From positions 1 through 64,000 of IMG/VR virus record IMGVR_UViG_3300025438_000007: a stretch of 64,000 bases of DNA; one strand, given 5' to 3'. Below the pieces are notes generated by a model, which worked only from the letters and a program-made list of their open reading frames with translations, was not told the DNA's origin and did no database searches. The first letter of the stretch is position 1, and each line of letters starts with the position of its first letter. A program made the position numbers and the translations under genes. This DNA comes from a virus. Shown one piece after another: positions 47,475-55,935 of this stretch.

Positions 47475-48914
47475 TTAAGTATAATCTCCACCTATGGTCC
47501 AGTAGTATTTGGTTCCTGTGTAGTAGAATGTAACAATATCTTCACTACCGCTATTTGAAGTGATGTTAAGCAACCCTCCTGCTCCATTAACAACAGCTGA
47601 GCTCCCTGGAGGAGCTAAGGCGTGTCCGCCTGAAGCATCTTGCTTCACTAGAAGGGTGCCGTAGTCTCCTGCAGATACGTTACTTACATTTAAAGTGGTA
47701 TCTGCAGTAAGGATTAAGAAAGCATTATGTCCGAACTCTAAATTCCAAATAGTGGTCGTGTTGAATGCAAGAGTCTGTGGTGCTCCACCTGTGTTTCCTG
47801 TTAATTGAGATACTAGCGCTATTGTCCCAGAAGCATCTGGAAGACTCCAGTTTCTATCAGCTGTGAGTAATGAACTAAAGTCGAGCCCAGCCATTCGTGT
47901 TCCATTGTAAGCTGATATAAAACCATTTCCGTTTGTTTGACTTCCTGATTTAAAGAATACGCCATCTTCTCTAAGGATGTCAAGTGTTTTCCCAACATAT
48001 CTAAGAGCTCCATAAGTATCTCCTGTAATCATGAAGATGTCGTCTGAATCAGCGCGAACGCACCAATCACGGGCGCCAGAAGATGTTCTAAAAGTTAGGG
48101 ATTCGCCAGAAATTGTTGGAGAGCCCTCAGTTACTATGTTGTTTTGAATAATGGTTTCTTGCCAGCTTTTATTTCCACCTCCTGATGTGAGCCCAGTCCA
48201 TGCTCCATTTATATATTGAAAAAGGCCTGTGTTTGCAGAATACGCTATGGCTCCGTCAGAAGTGTTTGTTGAGGGAAGCGTTGCTCCAGAAAATCCTCGC
48301 ATTTGAATCATACCTTCCCAAGTGATTGCCGCAGCGTTGGCTCGTTCGCCCGCTCCTGTTCCTCCCCCAAGAATCATCCCGTAGTCAGTTGCTGTAAAAG
48401 AATTAGTCCCTTGTGGCTGCGCATATCGGCCAATAACCACTTGAGAGTTTCCAGAGGCTGTGTTTGAGAGTCCTCCAGCTGATGAGTATAAGGCTGAAGC
48501 AGTATTCCCACTACCTCCACCCACAAATGAATATGGGCTTGTTGCTGTATTATCTCCCTGGATTGTTAGCAACGATGTGGCTGTGGACCCAGATTTCCAA
48601 TATGCAGACTCAACACTTGTAAAGTTTGTTTGCCCTGTGTAATCATATAGCGTTAACTGCGCCCAATCACTTGAAGTGTAGTCCCAGGGCGTCGAATTAA
48701 GTCTATAATACATTCGGACACCATTAGAAATGGTTCCAGCAATCATACCAGCTCTACGTCTTTGAACTGTAATTCCAGAGAGGACAGAACTGTCTCCTGA
48801 GAAATTTCTTAATCCATCAACGCCATAAATTGTGTCGGTTACTGGATAAGTATCCTCACTGTCCGTAGGGGCTATAAACCCTGTTACTCTAACACTTCCT
48901 GGTATTGCTCCCAT
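47475..48914 (-). CDS. Tail-fibre protein with adhesin-like repeats
   Basis: 479 residues. YSSAGGLSNTASGNSQVVIG then AQPQGTNSFTATDYGMILGG resembles YadA-type head repeats; WSLPDASGTIALVSQLTG and the C-terminal GGLLNITSNSGSEDIVTFYY are common fibre segments. No cleavage peptidase seen. Directly follows 48914-49813 with a one-base overlap. Confidence 0.8.
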   Translation of the reverse strand: MGAIPGSVRVTGFIAPTDSEDTYPVTDTIYGVDGLRNFSGDSSVLSGITVQRRRAGMIAGTISNGVRMYYRLNSTPWDYTSSDWAQLTLYDYTGQTNFTSVESAYWKSGSTATSLLTIQGDNTATSPYSFVGGGSGNTASALYSSAGGLSNTASGNSQVVIGRYAQPQGTNSFTATDYGMILGGGTGAGERANAAAITWEGMIQMRGFSGATLPSTNTSDGAIAYSANTGLFQYINGAWTGLTSGGGNKSWQETIIQNNIVTEGSPTISGESLTFRTSSGARDWCVRADSDDIFMITGDTYGALRYVGKTLDILREDGVFFKSGSQTNGNGFISAYNGTRMAGLDFSSLLTADRNWSLPDASGTIALVSQLTGNTGGAPQTLAFNTTTIWNLEFGHNAFLILTADTTLNVSNVSAGDYGTLLVKQDASGGHALAPPGSSAVVNGAGGLLNITSNSGSEDIVTFYYTGTKYYWTIGGDYT

Positions 48915-49813
48915 TATGTAATCGTTATATCAATTGCCGCGCCTAGAATATTCTTAGTCCTATATATCCTGTAATTTGTTGTTTGAGAGTTCCCGTTAGT
49001 CACGGATACGGTTTTATAGTGGAATCCATTTTCAGAACTTGCATACCCCTCTGCTGTGCCTGCCATTACCAAGTTGAACCCTGTTTGGTCATCTTTGATT
49101 GTGTTTATTGCATCAAATGAGTCAGGTACACAGAAGTATTTATATCCACCAGCAGCAAGTGTCCATGTGCCAGCAATTGAAACAACTAAAGAATCCTCTG
49201 AAAGAGCTTCAATTTGCGTTTCGTTTAAAGCTGTGTTTGTTGAGGTTCCGTAATACATCTTCCATCTCCACTCCATTGTAAATGTTTTTGAAAAATCTAC
49301 ACTCTCTGAATCTGTTCCTTTTATTGTCCATTCGTGAGACCCAGGAGTTGTTTTCTGAATCGTTGCTCCTAGTGCCAAGTTTTCTGTGCTGTCATCAGCT
49401 AAAGATGAACCAAGTGTGGCTGTGTTGGTTGTGTCCACGATTAATAACGTATTTCCTAGTACGTTAGCAGAGTTAGTTGTGGTCCAAGTGAATGTTTTTG
49501 TTCCTGATATAGACACTCCCGCCTCTACAACCACCGCTTGGCTATCTATTTCAAATGCTGAAAAAGCAGGATGTTGAAAGGGGTACAACAGAAGGTCGAA
49601 CATTTGTTGAACATCGAAATTTCCCCCGAATGTTGTTCCTGCATCAATACCACCTGCATCAATCGTTGTGGGGTCTGAGTTAGTGAAAAAACTACCTGAA
49701 AACCCAGTAACACTTCCTGTGGCCAGGCACATAAAATTGTCGTTAATTTTATTCCTTCCTTCGTTAGGCGTGTCTTGTGGGTATATGTTGTATATGGTGC
49801 AGCCAGATGGCAT
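48914..49813 (-). CDS. Structural protein, baseplate/fibre-associated
   Basis: 299 residues beginning MPSGCTIYNIYPQDTPNEGR; Thr/Ser-rich beta structure with DFSKTFTMEWRWKMYYGTST, LAAGGYKYFCVPDSF, and TVSVTNGNSQTTNYRIYRT. These segments occur in phage tail proteins that connect fibres. First gene of the fibre operon after a late motif. Confidence 0.75.
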   Translation of the reverse strand: MPSGCTIYNIYPQDTPNEGRNKINDNFMCLATGSVTGFSGSFFTNSDPTTIDAGGIDAGTTFGGNFDVQQMFDLLLYPFQHPAFSAFEIDSQAVVVEAGVSISGTKTFTWTTTNSANVLGNTLLIVDTTNTATLGSSLADDSTENLALGATIQKTTPGSHEWTIKGTDSESVDFSKTFTMEWRWKMYYGTSTNTALNETQIEALSEDSLVVSIAGTWTLAAGGYKYFCVPDSFDAINTIKDDQTGFNLVMAGTAEGYASSENGFHYKTVSVTNGNSQTTNYRIYRTKNILGAAIDITIT

Positions 49814-49829
49814 TTTTTAGAGCTTTATC

Positions 49830-49837
49830 ATAAATAG
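49830..49837 (-). promoter_or_regulatory. Late-type motif
   Basis: CTATTTATG on the minus strand, 16 bases before the ATG at 49813. Confidence 0.55.
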
Positions 49838-49901
49838 CTCAAGAGAAGAAATTGCTAAACATTAATTCTATATTCTATCAAACAGGATTTTTGCTAGTTC
49901 A

Positions 49902-50699
49902 TCAGAAGTATTGTTTGTTCATGAAGCTCATTGTTTCATCGGAGTAAAAATCAGAAGCAAATAAAACGAACTCTTGTATCATCTCTAGATAGTGTGGACT
50001 AGGCATTCTTGAACCTTCATGCATTTTTCCTTGACACTGAGCCACCATTCCACTAATGGAAACACCATTATTTTTTCTTAGTAAAATTTCAGTTGTAACG
50101 TGTGGCTTGTTGTTTTTATCTCGAAGAGACACAATGATTGAGTGGTCATTTTTTATTTTTTGCTGGTATCCCATAGCACCAACACAGTGTCCCATGTGGG
50201 TTCCTTCAAACTTCAGCTCTCTTGGGTCTAGTATGTAAAAAAAATGCTCTTGGTTTTTGCATCTATACACAATTCTTTCAGGGTCTAGGTCTGGGCTATC
50301 TATCTTCTCAATCTGCATCCGCATAGCAATTTCTTGATGCCATGCCTCTTGTGCAAGAAACGCCTGTTTAAAGTTATACTTAAATGCGTCAATTTTTTCG
50401 TCAATCATCCAGTCCATAATAGATTGAAATTCCAGTTCCTTATCTAAAATATCTAAGTTTAATGGCTGGTCTTGTTTAAAGAGCTGTTTAAGGTGGTCTT
50501 TTACTATTTTAGCTATCCACGTGTCATATTTATGTTCGCGTCGATTGTCGTCGCCTTGATTGCCTATAAAACCAATTCTGGACCCAAGCTCACTGATGCG
50601 TTCTATAATAACAACAGCTTCCTCTTCTTTGTAGTATTTTGGGAAGAAAAAAGACAGATTATACTTCTGCCTCTTTGTTAGGTTTTGACTCTTGGACAT
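49902..50699 (-). CDS. PcfJ-like domain protein
   Basis: 265 residues. HMGHCVGAMGYQQKIKNDHS then IIVSLRDKNNKPHVTTEI and VAQCQGKMHEGSR are the successive signatures of PcfJ-like domains (H-C-V-G-x-Y, S-L-R-x-x-x-x-P-x-x-T-x-E-[IL], Q-x-x-G). PcfJ occurs on conjugative elements and phages, with unknown biochemistry. N-terminal 110 residues are helical. Overlaps the preceding gene by 41 bp. Confidence 0.8.
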   Translation of the reverse strand: MSKSQNLTKRQKYNLSFFFPKYYKEEEAVVIIERISELGSRIGFIGNQGDDNRREHKYDTWIAKIVKDHLKQLFKQDQPLNLDILDKELEFQSIMDWMIDEKIDAFKYNFKQAFLAQEAWHQEIAMRMQIEKIDSPDLDPERIVYRCKNQEHFFYILDPRELKFEGTHMGHCVGAMGYQQKIKNDHSIIVSLRDKNNKPHVTTEILLRKNNGVSISGMVAQCQGKMHEGSRMPSPHYLEMIQEFVLFASDFYSDETMSFMNKQYF

Positions 50700-50949
50700 A
50701 AACAGTTATTTTCATCTTATCGTTCTCTAAAACCTCTTCTTCCCAAATTGCTTCCATTAAGACTTTGCTTTCCAGCTTTATACCACCTATTTTATATACT
50801 TTTTTAAACGTTCCGACATTGTTGACTTCGTCAAGTTCTATGTTTTTCACGTACCAGCATTTAGTGACTTTAGTAAAGAGGTCTTTGAAAAATCTCCACT
50901 TGCAGCTGATGTACTTAAGGCGATGGACTTCTTGAGAAAGAGAAAGCAT
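50659..50949 (-). CDS. Unknown small protein
   Basis: 96 residues (MLSLSQEVHRLKYISCKWRF), basic N-terminus and acidic C-terminal strand (MKITVYVQESKPNKEAEV). One-base overlap with the upstream gene. No known motif. Confidence 0.55.
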   Translation of the reverse strand: MLSLSQEVHRLKYISCKWRFFKDLFTKVTKCWYVKNIELDEVNNVGTFKKVYKIGGIKLESKVLMEAIWEEEVLENDKMKITVYVQESKPNKEAEV

Positions 50950-51470
50950 TATCTTTTTCTCTTAATTTTCAAAGCCTCAGCTTTCTTACTTACGCTTTTT
51001 TCTCCTCGATTAAGTTTTTCCGCCACATACTTAGCTCCATTTTTTGGATAATGTTTTTTGAGATAAGAAAGTTCTTCTTCGTCCCATTTTCCAGTCTTTA
51101 AATCGCTTTTGGTATACTCCTCTACTTTTTGTGATGCTTTACCAAGAATTGATGATATAGACGTTTCGTTAGGCTTGGGTTTTTCCTGAGCTTCTATAGC
51201 AACGTGGTCTTGTTTTAGTTTTTCGGTTTTATCTCCAATGGTATACGGAGTCAGAAATGTCATCCCTATTTTTCCATCGTCTTGAGTAATTTTGATTAAT
51301 GCTTTTCGTTGATAAACTCGAAGGGAAGACGTCATTGCGTTTGACTCGGTCCAAAACTCCTGGTTAGGGGCTAAGTTTATTGTTTCAACATCTTTAGACC
51401 CATACTTTATCATTACCTGAATAGGATATGTTGCGTCATTGTTATTTGTGTGTGTGATACAAAGTGCCAT
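50949..51470 (-). CDS. Protein with C-terminal Myb/SANT-like helix-turn-helix
   Basis: 173 residues. N-terminal beta domain (ITHTNNNDATYPIQVMIKYG), a linker, then WDEEELSYLKKHYPKNGAKY and VAEKLNRGEKSVSKKAEALK, the W...Y-L-K-x-x-x-x-x-G-x-x-x-[IV]-A-x-x-L pattern of SANT/Myb-type DNA-binding domains. Could bind phage DNA or act as an adaptor. Confidence 0.7.
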   Translation of the reverse strand: MALCITHTNNNDATYPIQVMIKYGSKDVETINLAPNQEFWTESNAMTSSLRVYQRKALIKITQDDGKIGMTFLTPYTIGDKTEKLKQDHVAIEAQEKPKPNETSISSILGKASQKVEEYTKSDLKTGKWDEEELSYLKKHYPKNGAKYVAEKLNRGEKSVSKKAEALKIKRKR

Positions 51471-51510
51471 TATAATTTATTTTGATAATAATAATCAGAT
51501 TTATCCATAA

Positions 51511-51550
51511 AACAAAAAAAACGCCGCCTATTGGCAGCGTTTTTTTTGTT
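51511..51550. terminator. Bidirectional intrinsic terminator
   Basis: AACAAAAAAAACGC, CGCC/GGCA near-stem, GCG, T8, GTT; about 16 pairs. Ends the large late gene 51565-53862. Confidence 0.9.
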
Positions 51551-51564
51551 CTTAATTTCGTTTA

Positions 51565-53862
51565 TTAAATTTTGAACCCTGGGTTGTTTACAAGCATTCC
51601 AGTATTAAAATCCCAAAGGAAAGCTTTCCCTGTGTTCTCATAATCCTCTTTGAATACTTTGTAATAAACAGGTGCTAAGCACATTGGTTTTTCAATCTCA
51701 ATTACTAGTTTTCCGTCAACTGATTCTCCTTCTTCGATTCCACCGTCTCTTGATAGAGAGTTTAGGCCTTCGACTGATTCAGTGATTCCTCTTTTTGGTA
51801 AAAAAATTTCTTTTGAATCAGGTATTACGCTTTCAGCTGCATGAATAGTTTCTGCATCTTTCATTGTGGCAAGGCGCTTCCATCTTTCATTTAATTCAGT
51901 CTGAGTCGTAAGCCCAACTCTCGTGTATCGCTTAGAAACGGATTCATTTACAGACTCTTGATGAATCTGATGAACACCTACTAGCATTGCATGATATCCT
52001 CCGTTTTCCATTAGCTCAAGAACTTGAGGAACCTCCATTACCTTATACCCGTTAGCCTCTACTTCTGGGCTTGCTGGGTTTGCGTTTTCATACACAATGA
52101 ATGTTTTTGATTCGGCAATTTCATTTACCACAACTGGAGTTTGAGCGTTTTTCAAATAAGTCCAAGCTGTGTATTTTTGACGAGCTCTGTCTTCGCTTTC
52201 TTTCAAATCGTGCTTATGAGATTTTCCACCTGGGTACTTTTGAACTCCTCCAGAATTATACTCTTCTTCTTCGTCAGAATTTACTTCTATACCTTCGGCG
52301 CCTGGGGCACCCATAATGTGGTTTTTTTTGTAACCGTCTAACGTCTCTTGAGGGACAACTTGCCAGAATCCGTCAGTCCCTTCAGGGATGATGCGGGTAT
52401 GGTTTGTTGGTCTGCGATTCTCACGAAGACTTCGTGCGTAAGGAGTGTTGTTGAAGCGCTTTTGTGATTCTGTCATTTGTTCTCCAGCACTGGTTTGGCT
52501 TTTAAGGAAATCGTCAATCTGCCTCATGCAGTCTTTAACTGTATCTCCTTCTCCAGCTCCATATTGCCCTGTGTCGGGAGCATAGTCATAGTAATCAGTG
52601 TGCATCCATTTGTATCCAGGTATTCTATCGAGAGGTTCGATTTTTGCACCTTTATACATAACCGTGTCGCTTTTTCCTTCGTTTACTGGCTGGTCGAAAG
52701 GTGCTGATGAAGCAATGTTTCTTTTTCTTGTAGCGTTGATGGGAGCATCATAAGCAAATCCTCCTGCTCCGCCAGCACCTCCAGCAGATGTGATTTCTGA
52801 AACTTCTTCTTCACCATAAGCAGATGGAATTTCTTCACCAGACTCAGAGTACATAGGTTCACCTTCCCAGTGAGCTTCTCCTTTTACAATCCACTCCATC
52901 GTGTCTTCGTGGTCCCAATCTAAAGCTTCGCTTGGAGATAAAACATTTCCATAATTGGTTACAAAAAACGTGCTTTGAGCGTATGGGGTGTTAAGCGTGT
53001 TTTTTACCTGTTCAGCTGAATACGGCTCGCCTTCGGATTCATTCATTTTGTCACCCAAAATGAGGTCATCTTTTTCTTCTCTTTGTTCAGCTTGCGGGTA
53101 CTCAGCAGGCTCTTGCTTCACTTTTACACGTGGTTTCCCGTTTGCTCTAGTGTTTCCTTCGGTATCTTGATGATACTCAGCAGGCTCTTGCTTCACAATT
53201 GGACGCGGTTTTGTCTCATCTATGTTAAAGCTTTCTGTAATCTTTTTTTCTGTTGATTCGAAATCATCAGAAAAGAGGCTTGACAGTGTAAATCCTTCAA
53301 CCACAGATGCAGTTGACTTTTCAATGCCGTCTTCGTTTCCAAGTTTTGTCATGGTTATAAATCCTATTTCTTTTTCAGAAAACTCTTTGAGCTTCTTTGT
53401 CATTTCTTTTTTAAACTTATCCATATTGGCGCAATTCATAATTATTTTCTCGTTAATCATGTATCCGCCTTTTCCTTCTTGAAATCCACGAAACGCAGCG
53501 TCTTCTGTGTTTTTGTAATGCATTTCAACAGTCATAGTTGCAGGGTGGATGGTCATATGCATTTCAACGACAATTCTTTTTCCGCCAAGAGAAAGTCTTT
53601 TTTCGAGGTACGAGTCAGTTTTGGAACCAACTTTTACATTGTACGCACCTTCATCTACGCCATATCCATAAGCGTTTCCGTCGCCGTAAAATCCAGCAGG
53701 TGCAGCTTTTTGATTATAGCCAAGAGTGTTGAAAGCAAACTCTGCAGTCTCTTCCATTGTGTTTTTTAGGAAATTATAGACTTCTCCTCGCATCTTCTGT
53801 GCCTCTCTAAAGTCTTTGTTTCTAGGGACGACTCCCTTTGGGTAAATTATACCTTCAGCCAT
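51565..53862 (-). CDS. Large late protein of unknown function with internal repeats
   Basis: 765 residues. N-terminal 200 residues form one domain (MAEGIIYPKGVVPRNKDFRE; KRIVVEMHMTIHPATMTVEM). From about 220 to 500 it is acidic and low-complexity, with repeats P[RI]VKQEPAEY and VKVKQEPAEY, and LNTPYAQS/FNNTPYARS. C-terminal 120 residues are more ordered (EKPMCLAPVYYKVFKEDYEN). Monocistronic late unit with strong terminator. Could be an internal head or scaffold-like protein (inference). Confidence 0.65.
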   Translation of the reverse strand: MAEGIIYPKGVVPRNKDFREAQKMRGEVYNFLKNTMEETAEFAFNTLGYNQKAAPAGFYGDGNAYGYGVDEGAYNVKVGSKTDSYLEKRLSLGGKRIVVEMHMTIHPATMTVEMHYKNTEDAAFRGFQEGKGGYMINEKIIMNCANMDKFKKEMTKKLKEFSEKEIGFITMTKLGNEDGIEKSTASVVEGFTLSSLFSDDFESTEKKITESFNIDETKPRPIVKQEPAEYHQDTEGNTRANGKPRVKVKQEPAEYPQAEQREEKDDLILGDKMNESEGEPYSAEQVKNTLNTPYAQSTFFVTNYGNVLSPSEALDWDHEDTMEWIVKGEAHWEGEPMYSESGEEIPSAYGEEEVSEITSAGGAGGAGGFAYDAPINATRKRNIASSAPFDQPVNEGKSDTVMYKGAKIEPLDRIPGYKWMHTDYYDYAPDTGQYGAGEGDTVKDCMRQIDDFLKSQTSAGEQMTESQKRFNNTPYARSLRENRRPTNHTRIIPEGTDGFWQVVPQETLDGYKKNHIMGAPGAEGIEVNSDEEEEYNSGGVQKYPGGKSHKHDLKESEDRARQKYTAWTYLKNAQTPVVVNEIAESKTFIVYENANPASPEVEANGYKVMEVPQVLELMENGGYHAMLVGVHQIHQESVNESVSKRYTRVGLTTQTELNERWKRLATMKDAETIHAAESVIPDSKEIFLPKRGITESVEGLNSLSRDGGIEEGESVDGKLVIEIEKPMCLAPVYYKVFKEDYENTGKAFLWDFNTGMLVNNPGFKI

Positions 53863-53877
53863 TTATACTGGTTTTGT

Positions 53878-53885
53878 AATAAATA
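53878..53885 (-). promoter_or_regulatory. Late-type motif
   Basis: CTATTTATT on the minus strand, 15 bases before the ATG at 53862. Confidence 0.55.
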
Positions 53886-53899
53886 GCTACAAAAACAAC

Positions 53900-54175
53900 T
53901 TATTTCTTATTCCATCGCTCTGCGTAGGGGTGTTTTGCGTCATCCTCCTCGGACTGAACGTCAACATCTGCGAAATTAACTGTGTTGAATCTAACATTTG
54001 GAAAATCTTGAAGTATCACTGTGGAGCTTGAACTGTCAATCTCCGTTCGTTCTATTGCGTACTCTTTGTCTATCTCTAAATAGGATGCGACTCTTTTTTT
54101 GTCGCCACTCCAGCCTGAATGGCGGGTCTTTTCTGTGACTTTAACTCGAAAACCTTTTAGAGCCAGGATATTCAT
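53900..54175 (-). CDS. Unknown small protein
   Basis: 91 residues (MNILALKGFRVKVTEKTRHS), beta-rich; follows 54189-54422 in an operon under the middle promoter. No recognised motif. Confidence 0.55.
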   Translation of the reverse strand: MNILALKGFRVKVTEKTRHSGWSGDKKRVASYLEIDKEYAIERTEIDSSSSTVILQDFPNVRFNTVNFADVDVQSEEDDAKHPYAERWNKK

Positions 54176-54188
54176 AACATCTTTTTTT

Positions 54189-54422
54189 TTACCCTTTTGT
54201 GAGCATGTGAATAATCACGCACAGTTCATCATCGATAAAAACGTCGTGGTCATACACGGAGATATTCATCGGATTCACTTCTTCTGGGCGCTCGTGCTTT
54301 TTATTATGGCACGTGAGAGGCTTGTGGCTATCAACTGTAATTTTAATTACTTTTTCCACATCAATTATTTGATGTTCCTTAACGTTGTAGCGCGGAGTAA
54401 GTGTGAGTGTTGAATAAGGCAT
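54189..54422 (-). CDS. Unknown small protein
   Basis: 77 residues (MPYSTLTLTPRYNVKEHQII), beta-rich, with MNISVYDHDVFIDDELCVIIH. First gene after the promoter at 54437-54465. Confidence 0.55.
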   Translation of the reverse strand: MPYSTLTLTPRYNVKEHQIIDVEKVIKITVDSHKPLTCHNKKHERPEEVNPMNISVYDHDVFIDDELCVIIHMLTKG

Positions 54423-54436
54423 AGGTCAATTTTGTT

Positions 54437-54465
54437 AATATACGTATGCAAACCAAAAAAGTTAC
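54437..54465 (-). promoter_or_regulatory. Phage middle-type promoter
   Basis: GTAACTTTT, 12 bp, CGTATATT on the minus strand, 14 bp before the ATG at 54422; its upstream end overlaps the stop of 54462-54770. Confidence 0.8.
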
Positions 54466-54770
54466 GCTTTAACCAGCCCTTTTTGAATCCAAGCGTCCCA
54501 AGTCTCTGCGTCTTGACCTTGAATCCCAGGGTTGTCTTGATAGATTTGGTTTTTATAAAAAAATCCAATAAACCTCCTTTGGGTTTTGGTTGTCCTTTTA
54601 ACTTTAACTTTCATCACAGCGTCGCTGAGGGTCTGGTCTAAATCCAGACCCTCGTCGACTGTGTACTTATGCTCTCTGTAGATTGGCTTCGCGTGAAGCC
54701 AAAATTGATAGTTCCACCTGGTGTTACACCAGTAGAATCTTAGTTTTGAATGTTTCCACCATTTTACCAT
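54462..54770 (-). CDS. Unknown small basic protein
   Basis: 102 residues (MVKWWKHSKLRFYWCNTRWN), Trp- and Arg-rich, C-terminal helix (QDAETWDAWIQKGLVKA). Overlaps the membrane-protein gene by seven bases. No known motif. Confidence 0.55.
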   Translation of the reverse strand: MVKWWKHSKLRFYWCNTRWNYQFWLHAKPIYREHKYTVDEGLDLDQTLSDAVMKVKVKRTTKTQRRFIGFFYKNQIYQDNPGIQGQDAETWDAWIQKGLVKA

Positions 54771-55006
54771 TGCAAAAATGTAAGTTCAATCTTGCTAGTG
54801 ATTATAAGCAACAAAAACACAGACAGGGAAGACAGGGCGCTAAAAATCATGAAGAACACCAAGTGAAACCTGATTCTCTCAAAAGGAGTGATTTCTCCGA
54901 AGCCATCTGTTTTTCTTATTCCATTCCAATCTTTAAAGATGTAATTGAAACAAAATCCACATGCAGCTAGGAAAAGTATTAAAATGATTTTCAGGACCCA
55001 CGCCAT
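54764..55006 (-). CDS. Small membrane protein
   Basis: 80 residues: two helices, about 4-22 (VLKIILILFLAACGFCFNYI) and 48-70 (LVFFMIFSALSSLSVFLLLI). One-base overlap with the upstream gene. Function unknown. Confidence 0.6.
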   Translation of the reverse strand: MAWVLKIILILFLAACGFCFNYIFKDWNGIRKTDGFGEITPFERIRFHLVFFMIFSALSSLSVFLLLIITSKIELTFLQW

Positions 55007-55323
55007 TATTTTCCGTCTTCTTCCTCCGTTCCGTCTGAATTATCTTCCAGTTCATCTTCTGAGCCGTCTTCATGGGAATGTTGTTCTTGTTCTTGTTTTT
55101 GTTGAGCTTTCGCTGTGTCTTCTTGAATTTGAGTCATAAACCTAACAGCAACTTCTTGAGAGCGCTCCAGTCGAACAATTTGTTCAATAAAAGCTTTTAC
55201 TTCTCTAATTGGGTCTCTAGTTAAATCGGAGTTATTCAGAGTTCTGCTAAGTCTGTCGTAGTGTAAGACTCTCTCAGCTTCACAGTCGTCATATACCTGA
55301 CGTAGGATTCTGATATTATCCAT
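55006..55323 (-). CDS. Small helical acidic protein
   Basis: 105 residues (MDNIRILRQVYDDCEAERVL), helical N-terminal 75 and an acidic tail (EDGSEDELEDNSDGTEEEDG). Position next to the metallopeptidase-like protein recalls small terminase-region proteins, but there is no specific signature. Confidence 0.6.
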   Translation of the reverse strand: MDNIRILRQVYDDCEAERVLHYDRLSRTLNNSDLTRDPIREVKAFIEQIVRLERSQEVAVRFMTQIQEDTAKAQQKQEQEQHSHEDGSEDELEDNSDGTEEEDGK

Positions 55324-55873
55324 TCTTCTTGGCTTCTTTAATGGCTTCCATCGCCTGTACGGTTGCCAGGTCTACAATCTCTGAACTCTGCATCACCTCG
55401 TTTGCTCCGAAATAATTGACATTGTTTAAAAACTCACGAACATCTGTTTGATTCTTTTTAACTTTACGCTGCTGCTGTAAGTCAACTTCAACATTAACTC
55501 CACAAAGAAGCTTATCTAGTTGAATCACTTTATGCTTACTGTCAAGTCCTGCCCACACTGGTGCAAATACGCAAATCACATAGTCGTATCTGTCGTCTAC
55601 AACTTGTTCGATTTCACTTCGAGCGATAATGTATCCCGCTACAAACTTGCCCCCGTCTTTCTTTGGTTTGTTTGAGTAAAGAAACTTAATTCGGCTGATT
55701 TCAATGTCTTGGTTGTGGGCACATCTTCTTTTAATGAAAGCTGAAATTGCATGCATTTCATCATCTGCATCCATGTAAGGAACTTCGTAAGGAATGTCTG
55801 GTGTAATTGCGGTGTTATCTAATTTAGAAAAAACCATGTCTGAAAAACTCTGTGTTGACTCTGTTGTGTCCAT
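55316..55873 (-). CDS. Metallopeptidase-fold protein lacking its zinc site
   Basis: 185 residues from ATG 55873. ISRIKFLYSNKPKKDGGKFV then DDRYDYVICVFAPVWAGLDS and KHKVIQLDKLLCGV follow the putative phage metallopeptidase pattern (I-x-F-L-x-x...D-[FY]-x-[IV]-x-[IV]...W...L-x-x-x-x-x-x-x-L-x-H-E-L-x-H), but the expected H-E-x-x-H is replaced by D-K-L-L-C. Either inactive or another family. The leader holds four CAACA repeats. Confidence 0.6.
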   Translation of the reverse strand: MDTTESTQSFSDMVFSKLDNTAITPDIPYEVPYMDADDEMHAISAFIKRRCAHNQDIEISRIKFLYSNKPKKDGGKFVAGYIIARSEIEQVVDDRYDYVICVFAPVWAGLDSKHKVIQLDKLLCGVNVEVDLQQQRKVKKNQTDVREFLNNVNYFGANEVMQSSEIVDLATVQAMEAIKEAKKNG

Positions 55874-55880
55874 GTTGTTG

Positions 55881-55900
55881 TGTTGTGTTGTGTTGTGTTG
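55881..55900. repeat. Four tandem CAACA units in a leader
   Basis: TGTTG four times on the plus strand (CAACA on the coding strand), with a further partial unit next to the ATG at 55873. Confidence 0.9.
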
Positions 55901-55935
55901 CACAATATAATCAAACATCAATTCATAACAAAGGA

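Noticed and set aside
54365-54568. Minus-strand frame of 67 codons
   Set aside because: Covers a promoter (54437-54465) and parts of two better genes.
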